Positions 18,882 to 28,534 of a stretch of 64,000 nt of DNA are shown piece after piece. This DNA comes from an uncultured Agathobacter sp. (GTDB lineage Bacteria; Bacillota; Clostridia; Lachnospirales; Lachnospiraceae). Every line of letters starts with the position of its first letter. Position 1 is the first letter of the stretch. The translations under genes and the position numbers were made by a program. The notes beneath the pieces were generated by a model. It ran no database searches. It was not told the DNA's origin and saw only the letters and a program-made list of their open reading frames with translations. The stretch covers positions 1 through 64,000 of the forward strand of contig CALWLL010000007.1 of NCBI GenBank assembly GCA_944381555.1, in the 5' to 3' direction.

Positions 18882-19575
18882 AGAAGAAAATATTGGGAGT
18901 CTTTTGGAAGAAATAAAGGAGAAACAATTAGAGGAGAAAATAGATGTTTTAGTCATTGATGACGGGTCCGCAGACCGGACAGAGCAGATCGTGCGTAAGA
19001 AGGGATTTCGTGTAATCCGCCAGATTTTTAATATGGGATATGGCGCGGCGCTTCAGACTGCTTATAAATACGCGGTGGAGAAGGGGTATGATTATTTACT
19101 GCAGTTAGATGCAGATGGTCAGCATGACTTAAAGAATATTTGTGTCATGTGTGAAAGACTGGGATGTTTTTCTAAAGAGGGAACCTTCCCCGATATTATC
19201 ATAGGCTCGCGTTTTCTGGAGGGAAGCCAGAGCTTTTATATGTCAAAGCTTAAGATGTTTGCTATTAAGCTGTTCCGGGGGGTAATTAAAAAAAATACAG
19301 GGAACAGCCTGACAGATCCAACAAGCGGATTGCAGGGATTAAACCGGAAGGCCTTTTCTTTTTACGCGGGCTACAGGAACTTCGACTTAAAGTACCCGGA
19401 TATGAATATGATTCTCCAGATGCTCCTTCTGGGGTATAAAATTGAAGAATTTCCGGCAATCATGCATGAACGTACAGCAGGAACGTCAATGCACAGTGGA
19501 CTTCTGAAAGAGGGAAAATATATGATTCTGATGTTTTTTAGCAGTTTAAATGCCTGCTTGAGATACAGGAAATGA
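18844..19575 (+). CDS. Dpm/ArnC-type GT2 glycosyltransferase
   Basis: 243 residues, soluble GT-A fold. It has MVIPAYNEEENI at the N-terminus, VIDDGSADRT for nucleotide binding and DADGQHD as the metal-binding DxD region. This is the dolichol-phosphate-mannose-synthase-like group, which moves a sugar from a nucleotide donor to polyprenyl phosphate. The start at 18844 is set by GGGGGAAAG 3-11 bp upstream; the frame also opens at a TTG at 18814. It overlaps the upstream gene by 38 bp. It lacks membrane helices, which the DUF2304 protein (13246) may supply. Confidence 0.88.
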   Translation: MKKILMVIPAYNEEENIGSLLEEIKEKQLEEKIDVLVIDDGSADRTEQIVRKKGFRVIRQIFNMGYGAALQTAYKYAVEKGYDYLLQLDADGQHDLKNICVMCERLGCFSKEGTFPDIIIGSRFLEGSQSFYMSKLKMFAIKLFRGVIKKNTGNSLTDPTSGLQGLNRKAFSFYAGYRNFDLKYPDMNMILQMLLLGYKIEEFPAIMHERTAGTSMHSGLLKEGKYMILMFFSSLNACLRYRK

Positions 19576-19582
19576 GATTCGG

Positions 19583-21190
19583 ATGAAAAAACGTGGAAAG
19601 CATATAAAGGAAAATCAGTTAAGGAAAAACCTGTTTCTGCAAATTGTAACGGTGCTTTTTTTAATGCTCGTCGCATTTATTATCTATAGTAATTTGAAAT
19701 ATATTCTTATTGATCAGAAAAAGCAGGCCCAAAAAGAGAAATGGCAGCAGAATATCGTACAGGTAGTAGAAAACGCCAAAAAGGAGAGGATACCAGAGCA
19801 GGAGTGCGGTGAGCAGAGTGAGGTATATCTCTGGGGAAGCCAGTCAAATGGCCGGCAGCTTACAAAATCCCAGTTAAATAACATGAAAATCAGTTATGCA
19901 GAGAAAGATGAACTTTTGGATTGCGCTCAAGCCTCCCTGCTGTTTGTGACAAAATCCACTTTTTTAGAAGATGAGATAGCGCTGCTGAATGAATGGGTTC
20001 AAAACGGGATGATAGTTTTTTTTACCGAGATACCGGAGGAGGCAGAATTAAGAAAAAGCTCTGTACGGAATCTCCTTGGGATTGACAGTTATAAGGGCAT
20101 GATAAAAGATGGGGGAATACGCCTTTCGGAAGCATTGCTTTTTGATGAAATTGCAGAGAGCAGTGGAGACACAGAGGTTAATAATATTACGCTGACCAGA
20201 CAGACGGAGGTGTTTGCCCAGAGTCTTGAAAAGAAAATCCCTATGTTCTGGCGGTATAAGCAAAGCGTAAATACGGGATGTGTGTATGTGGCGGACGCAT
20301 TGTTGCTGGAGCAGAAAACGGGATATGCTGTTGTCAGCTTTTTGTTTGAGAATATCAATGAAAGCTTCATGTATCCAATTGTAAATGCATATTGTTTTAT
20401 GGTGCTTGGAATGCCTTATACCGGGGATGCAGAAAATATCTCAAAGGAATATCTGGAGTCTGTTTACGGAAAAAATGCGCTCGGCGTGCAGAATGATATT
20501 TTTTTCCCGGAGATATGCCGCTGCGAGGACAAATACAGTCTTGAGGTAAGCTGGTATAGTGCGCAGAAAGAGGCAGTAGAGGAAAGCAGCGACCCGCTCA
20601 TTCGGTATTATGTCAGAAGTCAGAAAGAACAGATTGGAGAATGGAATCCAAATACAAAAGAAGCTAAGGCTTTTGCGGCAGTTGATAATTGTCTTGAAGA
20701 ATGGACGCCGCAGTTTTGCTGGATGGACGAAGAACAGGTCCGCATTCCGTATACGGATATTACCACAGAAGAATACAGGGCTGTTTTGGTACAGAACCTA
20801 GCGACGGTAAAAGGCTTGGGATTTATTGCATCAAGCATCAATATCAGCAGTTTTTTAAGTGAGGAAAGCGGCGCTGACTGGATTGATTTTTGCAATAACC
20901 TGGAATCTGTGCTTGGAACAGAAAAACAGGAAATTACATGGTTAGACAGGGTTTCGGCACAGGAGGCGGTGTACCGGATCAGCGCTTATGAGGTTATGGA
21001 ACCGCATATAAGCTATGCTTCGGATGGCATTGAGATTCAGATTGATTGTTTTACGGGCAGGGCTTACTTCTATTTACATACAGGAAAAGAGATAAAAGGC
21101 GTCTTACATGCAGAGGCAGCAGAGATTGCGGAGGATTTGTATATGGTTACGGTGACAGAAGAAACCGCAAGGATAGAATTTTATCAATAA
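19583..21190 (+). CDS. DUF2194-like secreted/anchored protein of the Pel locus
   Basis: 535 residues. A basic N-terminus and one hydrophobic segment (about 16-35) anchor an extracytoplasmic domain. The first half looks alpha/beta with a GATase-like character. The second half resembles a degenerate polysaccharide-deacetylase-like barrel, ending in a beta domain. I recall DUF2194 proteins beside pelF in Clostridia, and that is the basis of the name. It sits where pelA (deacetylase/hydrolase) would be expected, so it may process the polymer outside the cell. I cannot identify catalytic metal ligands. Confidence 0.55.
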   Translation: MKKRGKHIKENQLRKNLFLQIVTVLFLMLVAFIIYSNLKYILIDQKKQAQKEKWQQNIVQVVENAKKERIPEQECGEQSEVYLWGSQSNGRQLTKSQLNNMKISYAEKDELLDCAQASLLFVTKSTFLEDEIALLNEWVQNGMIVFFTEIPEEAELRKSSVRNLLGIDSYKGMIKDGGIRLSEALLFDEIAESSGDTEVNNITLTRQTEVFAQSLEKKIPMFWRYKQSVNTGCVYVADALLLEQKTGYAVVSFLFENINESFMYPIVNAYCFMVLGMPYTGDAENISKEYLESVYGKNALGVQNDIFFPEICRCEDKYSLEVSWYSAQKEAVEESSDPLIRYYVRSQKEQIGEWNPNTKEAKAFAAVDNCLEEWTPQFCWMDEEQVRIPYTDITTEEYRAVLVQNLATVKGLGFIASSINISSFLSEESGADWIDFCNNLESVLGTEKQEITWLDRVSAQEAVYRISAYEVMEPHISYASDGIEIQIDCFTGRAYFYLHTGKEIKGVLHAEAAEIAEDLYMVTVTEETARIEFYQ

Positions 21191-21201
21191 GGGAGAGAAA
21201 T

Positions 21202-22605
21202 ATGAAAGTATGTTTGATAGTAGAAGGGGCATATCCGTATGTGACGGGCGGTGTTGCGAGTTGGGTACAGCATTTGCTGCAAAGTATGCCGGATGTAGAA
21301 TTTGTGATTCAAACAATTGCTGCAACCGCAGATTCCGGGCAGCAGTTTAAGTACAGGATACCGCAGAATGTGACGCAGATACAAGAGGTATATCTGTTAG
21401 CGGATGACTATATGACTCATAATGTGCAAAAAAAAATCCGTCTGACAGGAGAAGAATATGACGCTTTTGAAAGCCTGATTTTTGGGGAGAATCCTGATTG
21501 GAACCTCATTATCCGCTTTTTTGCAGAAAAAGAGGTGTCTTTAAATGCTTTGCTGGCAGGAAAAGATTTCTTAAAAATGACTACTGATTTTTATAACGAG
21601 TACTACAAAAGAGTTGTCTTTTCTGATTTCCTTTGGACCATGCGCTCGCTTTTTTTACCGCTGTTTACCATCTTGAAATCCAGAGTAGAGAAGGCGGATT
21701 TATATCATTCGGTTTCCAACGGATATGCGGGAATATGGGGAAGTCTCCAGAAATGTATGACAGGCAGACCATTTCTTATGACGGAGCATGGTCTTTATGT
21801 TCGTGAACGGGAAGAAGAAATTATCAAGGCAGACTGGGTAAACGGTATTTATAAAGAAATATGGATTGAGCAGTTTAAAAAGATTGGGAAATGCTGTTAT
21901 GATTTTTCGGACTGTGTAGTTTCTTTGTTTGAGGATGCAAGAAAACTTCAGATTGAAATGGGATGTAAGCCGGAAAAAACACTGGTCATTCCAAACGGGG
22001 TAAATTACAGAAATTTCGGGAACATTGCACAAAAGGATCCGGAGGATGAAAGGATTAATATAGGCGCGGTACTAAGAGTGACGCCGATTAAGGACATTAA
22101 GACCATGCTGACGGCATTTGCCATTGCAAAAGAAAAAGAGCCAAAGTTAAAACTCTGGGTTATGGGCGGAATGGAGGAGTCTAGGGAATATGCAGAAGAA
22201 TGTCTGGAAATGGTTGAGGATATGCAGATTCAGGATGTAGAGTTTACAGGAACTATACAGGTAAAAGATTATATTGGAAAGATGGACTTTTTGATTTTAA
22301 CCAGTCTAAGCGAGGGACAGCCGCTTTCAATTCTGGAAGGCTTTGCGGCCCGAAAGCCGTATATTGCCACAAATGTAGGAAACTGTAAGGGTCTGATTTT
22401 AGGAGAACAGGATGACTATGGAAGAGCAGGTTATGTCGTTCCGGTTATGGGGGTAAATGAGATTGCCAAAGCAATACTAAAACTTGCCGAAGATAAAGAA
22501 GGACGCGAGAAAATGGGAGAAACGGGATACCATCGTGTATGCGTGCATTATGACGAGGAACAAGTGTTTCGAAGATACCGGCAGTTGTATGAGGAATTGA
22601 TTTAA
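21202..22605 (+). CDS. pelF: PelF, GT4-family Pel polysaccharide synthase
   Basis: 467 residues, cytoplasmic GT-B fold. The N-terminal VEGAYPYVTGGVASWVQ is the hallmark of PelF/DUF3492. The C-terminal half carries ALRVTPIKDI, and the nucleotide-sugar-binding EX7E motif reads EGQPLSILE. PelF polymerises the N-acetylhexosamine backbone from UDP-sugars. The start at 21202 follows GGGAGAG; the frame opens further upstream at 21046 but overlaps the previous gene. It is 18 bp ahead of pelG, as in other Pel loci. Confidence 0.93.
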   Translation: MKVCLIVEGAYPYVTGGVASWVQHLLQSMPDVEFVIQTIAATADSGQQFKYRIPQNVTQIQEVYLLADDYMTHNVQKKIRLTGEEYDAFESLIFGENPDWNLIIRFFAEKEVSLNALLAGKDFLKMTTDFYNEYYKRVVFSDFLWTMRSLFLPLFTILKSRVEKADLYHSVSNGYAGIWGSLQKCMTGRPFLMTEHGLYVREREEEIIKADWVNGIYKEIWIEQFKKIGKCCYDFSDCVVSLFEDARKLQIEMGCKPEKTLVIPNGVNYRNFGNIAQKDPEDERINIGAVLRVTPIKDIKTMLTAFAIAKEKEPKLKLWVMGGMEESREYAEECLEMVEDMQIQDVEFTGTIQVKDYIGKMDFLILTSLSEGQPLSILEGFAARKPYIATNVGNCKGLILGEQDDYGRAGYVVPVMGVNEIAKAILKLAEDKEGREKMGETGYHRVCVHYDEEQVFRRYRQLYEELI

Positions 22606-22623
22606 GGCAAAGAAGGAGATATT

Positions 22624-24081
22624 ATGGCTGGAATTGGATTTGAATTAAAGAAAATTTACCGGAAAGAGGGAATTACCAGAGGTGCCCTGGGCGCAGTTTA
22701 CAGCACCATAGTTACGCTTGGTCCTATGATTTTTTCTATTTGTACGATTTTAATTCTGTTCTTTTTTTTGAAAATAGAGGATGTAAGTTATGCGCAAAGA
22801 GAGTTAATTTCCTCAACAATCTTATATGCATTTATTTTTTCCATGATTATTACAGCGCCATTTAACGTTGTATTTTCCAGATACATTGCAGATAAGTTTT
22901 ATAAGGAGGAGTATTCCGGTATTTTAAATTCCTATTATATGGGGATTTCAGTATGCGCAGGAATTGCCTCTTTGCTGTTTGTGCCGGTTGGACTGAGTCT
23001 GCGGATACGCGGGAATGTAGAATTATCTTATATTTTGGCTTCTTATGTTCTTTGGCTTGCCCTGATAATTCTTTTCTTTTCCATTATTTATCTTCATGCA
23101 ACAAAAGATTATAAGATGATTACCCTCTTTTTTGTTTCAGGCTCAGTGATTACCCTCCTTTTAGGCGTGTTCCTTTACAAAAGAGGCGGGATGGATATAA
23201 AACATGTGGTTATTTGTTCTCTGGCAGCAGGATTTCTGATAACTGCAATACAGGTTTTCGCTTATATGAAACGCTATTTTTCTTTTTCAGAAGATAGTTA
23301 TTCGGAATGCCTGCATTATATGTATACTTACAAGGAGTTGCTCCTTGCAAATGTATGTTATTCCCTCGGTCTGTATGTTCATAATTTTGTCATGTGGACA
23401 GTGCCGGGGCATTCCGTCGCCGCAAAAACATTTTATACAAATCAGGCATATGACATGGCGACCTATCTTGCAATGATGACCAATATTTTTATTATGGTTG
23501 TGTTTACGGTGTCTGTAGAAACAAAATTCCACACAGCCTACAAGGCATATATGGAAGCTGTTTTGGGCGGAACATATAAAATGGTATCAAAAGGAAGAAA
23601 AAAGCTGTTTCGAACGCTTTCTCAGCAGATGGGACAGATTTTTACAACCCAGATGGCAATTACCTGTGTCATATATCTGCTTGTGATTTCATTTGGTCCG
23701 AGTATTGGAATCGATAGTGTAACTCTTGCTATCTATCCCGCGCTGGTAGTGGCGTTTCTGGGAATATTTATGATGTATGGAAATCTGGTATATCTATATT
23801 ACTTTTCTGATTTAAAAGGCGCATCTTTAACGGGAATGATTTTCTTTGTGGTTACATTGATAGGAAGTATTATTTCCAGCGGCTATGGTGCGCCTTTCTG
23901 GGGAGTAGGAGTTTTAGCCGGAATGCTTGCAGGATGGAGTTACAGTTTTTTCCGGATACGGTGGATTGAGCGGAATATAGACGCTTATATTTTTTGCGGC
24001 TTTAAGGTTGTAGATACTATGAAATCATCAAATAAGGGCAAAGTTATATATGTCAGCACAGATGGAAACGCAAAAGAGTAA
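22624..24081 (+). CDS. pelG: PelG, MOP-superfamily Pel transporter
   Basis: 485 residues with about 12 hydrophobic segments. The N-terminus GIGFELKKIYRKEG followed by the first membrane helix is characteristic of PelG. PelG forms the inner-membrane Pel complex with PelD and PelE and exports the chain made by PelF. AGGAG lies 6 bp before the start. The next gene overlaps its 3' end by 32 bp. No outer-membrane components (PelB/PelC) occur, as expected for a Gram-positive. Confidence 0.92.
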   Translation: MAGIGFELKKIYRKEGITRGALGAVYSTIVTLGPMIFSICTILILFFFLKIEDVSYAQRELISSTILYAFIFSMIITAPFNVVFSRYIADKFYKEEYSGILNSYYMGISVCAGIASLLFVPVGLSLRIRGNVELSYILASYVLWLALIILFFSIIYLHATKDYKMITLFFVSGSVITLLLGVFLYKRGGMDIKHVVICSLAAGFLITAIQVFAYMKRYFSFSEDSYSECLHYMYTYKELLLANVCYSLGLYVHNFVMWTVPGHSVAAKTFYTNQAYDMATYLAMMTNIFIMVVFTVSVETKFHTAYKAYMEAVLGGTYKMVSKGRKKLFRTLSQQMGQIFTTQMAITCVIYLLVISFGPSIGIDSVTLAIYPALVVAFLGIFMMYGNLVYLYYFSDLKGASLTGMIFFVVTLIGSIISSGYGAPFWGVGVLAGMLAGWSYSFFRIRWIERNIDAYIFCGFKVVDTMKSSNKGKVIYVSTDGNAKE

Positions 24082-26461
24082 AAAGAGGAGTTTAAAATTA
24101 AATATTGCAGCAAGTTTAATCATACAGGTGGTATCACTGATAACAAATCTCATATCCAAGGGGGCAATAAAACACTATCTGGGCGTGGATTATCTTGGTA
24201 TGCAAAGCGTCTACGCAAACTTCTGTGACGTGATGTCTTTTGCCTTTTTCGGGATGGGTACGGCAATGCTGTTTAGTCTGTATGGGCCATTTGCCCGGAA
24301 TGAAAAGGAAAAACAGGCAGCATATTTCCAGTATTATGACAGGATATACCAAAAAATCAGTATAGCCGTCCTTGCCTTTGGCGCAGTTTCAACAACTGCA
24401 ATGGTTGTTTTGATCCGTTCTGAAATAGAGGTTATAGAAATCTGCTGCACATATCTGCTCTTTATGCTGTCAGTGGTGCTTTACAACCGCCAGTTGGTCC
24501 GCAATTTTTTTATCCAGGCAGACCAAAAGCGTTATGTTGTAGCAATTGCAACAGGAGGAGTGGATATTCTGGCTCTTGCTGTGCAGATTTTTGTACTGAA
24601 GTATTTTCACAGTTATATCCTGATGGTAACCGGTATTCTTTTCAAAAACCTTCTGATCAATGCTCTTTTGAAAATTTACCTAAAAAAAGAATACCCTTAT
24701 ATTTTTCGGAATGAAGCAAGCCTCTTGGAAGAGGAGAAACAAAAAACAAAAGAAAACATCGTTTCTATGGGGATATATCGGTTTGGAAATGTGTTAATCA
24801 ATAATACGGACAGTATTTATATATCTTATTTCATAAATACGGCTACGGTTGGAATTTACACAAACTATATGTTTATAATCACTGGTATCCGTAGTCTTAT
24901 CAGTGCGCTTTATGAAGCAATCCGGGGAAGAGTGGGACATCAGATCCAGACAAGCAGCAAAGAAAAGCAGTATCAGGGATTTGTGATAAACGCTCTTATC
25001 AATTCATGGCTGATGGGCGTATGTGTCGTTTGTTTTTATTTTCTGGTTCAGGATTTTATCAGGCTGTGGATGGGAGAGATTGATGTTTTTCCGGAGAAAA
25101 TCCTATGGATTTTACTGATTAATTTTTATCTGGAGGCATCCCATAATACGATTCGGATATATCGGGAGTCAATGGGAATGTTTCAGAAGATACGAAATGC
25201 GATTCTGCTGAAAGGGATTATGAATATTATTCTTTCCTATTTTGGCGGAAAACTGTTTGGCTTATCGGGTATTCTGATTGCAACGACCATTTCTTCGTTT
25301 ACTACGCTGTTCTGGTACGAGGCAAAGATCGTATACGCTTATTATAAGAAAAATTTTTTATACGAGTTGTTCTATCATGGGATTACCATTGCCTTTATGG
25401 CTGTGTCCTTCTTTCTGACAGACCTGCTGGCAGGGGACATGGAAGCAAATACCATAGGAAGTTTTATCATAAAAGCGTCTCTGTGTGCAGGAATATCGAA
25501 TCTGATCTATCTGCCGGTATTTTTATTATACATATTAAAAAGGAAACGCTCAAAATCGTATAAAATGCAGGAGAGAAATCCATTCTTCGATGAGTATCCC
25601 TATTTATGTTCCTGTTTCCATATAAAAAGAAATACAAAGGTGGAACAAAGAGAAGCAGATGCAAAAGAATTGATTTCTCCGTACCGGCTTGATTTTATGT
25701 CTAAGATATTACTTTTAGAGGCAATGAACGGTTCTTATGATATAAAAAAAGCAGAGCATTTATATGAACGCCATCTGTACGCCTTTTCCAGCGGTATAAT
25801 GATTGAGCCGGGACAAAAGGAAAAGAGTGGTATTCAAAGCTATTTAGACGCATTCAGCCAGATAGAGAAATCGACAAAGAAGGAGGAGGCTCTGGCAGCA
25901 AGACTAGGGGCTCCGGTTCCGGTAGATGCAAAACTTATGGCAATGGATGGGGCACACAGGATCTGCTCCGCTATTTATTACCACAAATGGATACCTGTGT
26001 ACTTCCTTAATCGGACAGTTCCGAATAAATATGATTATCTGTTTTTCAGAAGACGTTTTCTGGAAGAGAAGCTCATCCTTGAAATGGTAAGAAAATATGT
26101 GAAGATGAAAGAATGCTGTCTCTATCTTTTGCCGAAGAGTATATCTGGTCATAGCCTGCGTAAGATATATAAGACATACGCTCCGGTTTATATGAAGAAG
26201 ATGAACTCAAAAGAAGTTGTTTTGCTTCTGGATTTACCGTATATCAGAAGGCTTGGAGCGGACAGCGGGGCAGAAAGGCTGAACAAATACGTTATGGTAG
26301 ACAGCAGTCAGAAAATTATAGGATATTTGTTGGAGAATGAGGCTAATCTGGTAAAGCAGACCGTTTTCACAAAAACGTACATCAGATATGCGTCTTTTTT
26401 GCAGATGGTATGGGCTTATACCAGAAGAATTATAAATAGTATGTTAAGGAGACCGGTATGA
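24050..26461 (+). CDS. Wzx-like flippase fused to a ParB/Srx-like domain
   Basis: 803 residues. Residues ~15-495 are a MOP-superfamily polysaccharide flippase (12-14 hydrophobic segments), related to O-antigen/teichoic-type exporters and distinct from PelG. Residues ~500-803 are soluble. Within them, VPVDAKLMAMDGAHRI (about 622-638) resembles the ParB/sulfiredoxin-like core, whose D-G-x-H-R motif binds or hydrolyses nucleotide. Such domains appear as nucleotide-using enzymes in glycan clusters, but I do not know of one fused to a flippase. ATG 24050 is kept as start; ATG 24062 is the alternative. Confidence 0.7.
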   Translation: MSAQMETQKSKKRSLKLNIAASLIIQVVSLITNLISKGAIKHYLGVDYLGMQSVYANFCDVMSFAFFGMGTAMLFSLYGPFARNEKEKQAAYFQYYDRIYQKISIAVLAFGAVSTTAMVVLIRSEIEVIEICCTYLLFMLSVVLYNRQLVRNFFIQADQKRYVVAIATGGVDILALAVQIFVLKYFHSYILMVTGILFKNLLINALLKIYLKKEYPYIFRNEASLLEEEKQKTKENIVSMGIYRFGNVLINNTDSIYISYFINTATVGIYTNYMFIITGIRSLISALYEAIRGRVGHQIQTSSKEKQYQGFVINALINSWLMGVCVVCFYFLVQDFIRLWMGEIDVFPEKILWILLINFYLEASHNTIRIYRESMGMFQKIRNAILLKGIMNIILSYFGGKLFGLSGILIATTISSFTTLFWYEAKIVYAYYKKNFLYELFYHGITIAFMAVSFFLTDLLAGDMEANTIGSFIIKASLCAGISNLIYLPVFLLYILKRKRSKSYKMQERNPFFDEYPYLCSCFHIKRNTKVEQREADAKELISPYRLDFMSKILLLEAMNGSYDIKKAEHLYERHLYAFSSGIMIEPGQKEKSGIQSYLDAFSQIEKSTKKEEALAARLGAPVPVDAKLMAMDGAHRICSAIYYHKWIPVYFLNRTVPNKYDYLFFRRRFLEEKLILEMVRKYVKMKECCLYLLPKSISGHSLRKIYKTYAPVYMKKMNSKEVVLLLDLPYIRRLGADSGAERLNKYVMVDSSQKIIGYLLENEANLVKQTVFTKTYIRYASFLQMVWAYTRRIINSMLRRPV

Positions 26462-27528
26462 GTGTCGAAATCAGCTTTATTATACCTGTCTACAACGGAG
26501 AAAAGTGGATTTTGCGCTGTATCCATTCCCTTCAGAAATGGGATAAGGAGGAACAGACAGAAATCATTATCGTAAATGATGGTTCAAAAGACGCTACTGG
26601 AGAAATTTGTGAACAGGCAGCGCGGGAGGACGGCAGAATCCGCGTCGTGCATATTGAAAACAGTGGTCAGGGAATTGCCAGAAATAAGGGGCTTCATCTG
26701 GCAGTCGGAGAATATATTCATTTTGTTGATGCGGATGACTGGGTGGATACAGAAAATCTGTATCATTTGTGGCAGAAGGCAAAGGCAAGCGGGGCAGATA
26801 TAGTCATGGGCAGTTATGTAAGAGTAGATGGCTCCCGGCAGGAATGGATTCATCTTCCGAAAGAGGGTTTCGCCGCACGGAAAGGAAAGAAAGAAGAAAT
26901 CAGACTATATCACCGGATAAAAACAGAAAGTTGTTTTGGATATCTTTGGAATAAGATTTACAAAAGGAAATTCCTGATTTCAAATGATTTAAGGCTGGAT
27001 GATATCCGTAAGGTTTATATGGAAGACACATTGTTTAACCTTAAGGTCTGGAGCAAAAGTCCCGTTCTGTTTTGTACAGATGTTCCGGTTTATTACTATG
27101 TTGTGGAGAATGTTTCTACAACAAGAAAAGCAGATGCGCACATTCATATCAAAAACCGCCATATGCTGCAAACGATAATTTCGTATCTGGAGGAGGAGCA
27201 TAAGCTGGAGGAAAATCTGGATATGGTAATTCCTTTAATTATGCGGACCTTCTGCTGGTCTGCGCTGAAGAATGTGCCATATGAAGGAAACTCATTGCCG
27301 AAACTAAAAGAAAGAATCCATACGTTTACGGATGACGGGAAATTGCAGCAGATTATTCGGAAAAAAGGTGCAGGCAGGTATTTGTTTTTCCTGCCGTCTT
27401 ATGCGCAGAGAGTATTTTATTCATTTTGTCTGCTTATTCTGCGGAAAAAGATGGCAAATGTCTGTGCGCTTATGTTTTTTTGTCTGTGCCCGTTATTCAT
27501 ATCGTATACAAAAATTGTGTTAAAGTAG
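26458..27528 (+). CDS. GT2-family glycosyltransferase
   Basis: 356 residues. The N-terminal GT-A domain has FIIPVYNGEKW, IIVNDGSKD and the DxD region FVDADDW. The C-terminal ~130 residues are helical, with a hydrophobic, basic tail that may attach to the membrane. This is the group of enzymes that add single sugars to lipid-linked or capsular repeats. Its start overlaps the flippase gene's stop by 4 bp, so it belongs to the same operon. Donor and acceptor are unknown. Confidence 0.9.
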   Translation: MSVEISFIIPVYNGEKWILRCIHSLQKWDKEEQTEIIIVNDGSKDATGEICEQAAREDGRIRVVHIENSGQGIARNKGLHLAVGEYIHFVDADDWVDTENLYHLWQKAKASGADIVMGSYVRVDGSRQEWIHLPKEGFAARKGKKEEIRLYHRIKTESCFGYLWNKIYKRKFLISNDLRLDDIRKVYMEDTLFNLKVWSKSPVLFCTDVPVYYYVVENVSTTRKADAHIHIKNRHMLQTIISYLEEEHKLEENLDMVIPLIMRTFCWSALKNVPYEGNSLPKLKERIHTFTDDGKLQQIIRKKGAGRYLFFLPSYAQRVFYSFCLLILRKKMANVCALMFFCLCPLFISYTKIVLK

Positions 27529-27535
27529 GAAAAAA

Positions 27536-28522
27536 ATGATTAGTGTAATCGTACCGGTATATAATGTAAAACAATATCTTAACAAGTGCGTAGACTCTGT
27601 TTTGCGTCAGACAAAACAGGATTTTGAACTGATTTTAGTGGATGACGGTTCTACAGACGGATGTGACATTATCTGCGATGAACTGGCAAAAACAGATGAA
27701 AGAATCCGGGTTATTCATCAGCAGAACCAAGGTCTTTCCGCAGCCAGAAATACGGGGCTGAAAGCGGCTTTGGGGGAATGGATTGCCTATATCGACAGCG
27801 ATGACTGGATTGAAAGCCGGTACTTGGAAGTCCTTTATCGAAATGCAATAGAATGCAGGGCTCAGGTTTCCGTATGTTCATTTGAACCGGTATGGGAGAA
27901 ACAGAGGGAAGAACTGACCGGGAGACCGGAAGAAAAACCCGAGGTACTTACCGGAAGGGAAGCGGCAAAGAGGATTGTAAGAGATAGTCAAAAAGCGATG
28001 ATTACTGCATGGGGAAAACTATATCATAATAGTCTGGCGGAATTATTGGAATATCCTGTAGGAAAACTGCATGAAGATGAGTTTGTGACTTACCGGGTGC
28101 TGTATGCTGCGGAAAAAGCAGCGGTAAGTACGATGCCTCTGTATAAATATTTGCAGCGTCCCGGAAGTATCATTCATACCGGATATAGTGAACGCAGGCT
28201 GGATAAGCTGGAGGCGTTAAAAGAGGCCTGTATTTTTTTCTCACAGAAAGCAGATGACGAAATGGCGGCAGCAGCTTTAAAACGCTACCTGATAAACATT
28301 CAGATTGCATGGTACCGCATAAGAAGGAGTATGCCGGAAAAGAAAGAGTTGGAAATGAATTTACAACAGGAGTGGGAAAAGGTCTATCAGGGAAACCGGG
28401 ATAGGATTTTTCAGGCCGGCACAAGGACAGACAAAATTACGATTCTGGTTTTTAAAGTGTCGCCGAAGGTTTATGGCATGATTGCGGGAATATATATACG
28501 AATATTTCCAGAGAGAGGATAA
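27536..28522 (+). CDS. GT2-family glycosyltransferase
   Basis: 328 residues with VIVPVYNVKQYL, LVDDGSTDG and DSDDWIE (the DxD) in the N-terminal GT-A domain and a helical C-terminus. It starts 7 bp after the preceding GT2 gene and is the last gene of the operon that begins at 13246. Together with the previous GT2 and the flippase-ParB fusion it could build a short repeat or side chain distinct from the PelF product. A tRNA pair on the opposite strand follows. Confidence 0.9.
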   Translation: MISVIVPVYNVKQYLNKCVDSVLRQTKQDFELILVDDGSTDGCDIICDELAKTDERIRVIHQQNQGLSAARNTGLKAALGEWIAYIDSDDWIESRYLEVLYRNAIECRAQVSVCSFEPVWEKQREELTGRPEEKPEVLTGREAAKRIVRDSQKAMITAWGKLYHNSLAELLEYPVGKLHEDEFVTYRVLYAAEKAAVSTMPLYKYLQRPGSIIHTGYSERRLDKLEALKEACIFFSQKADDEMAAAALKRYLINIQIAWYRIRRSMPEKKELEMNLQQEWEKVYQGNRDRIFQAGTRTDKITILVFKVSPKVYGMIAGIYIRIFPERG

Positions 28523-28534
28523 GAGTAAGAACAA

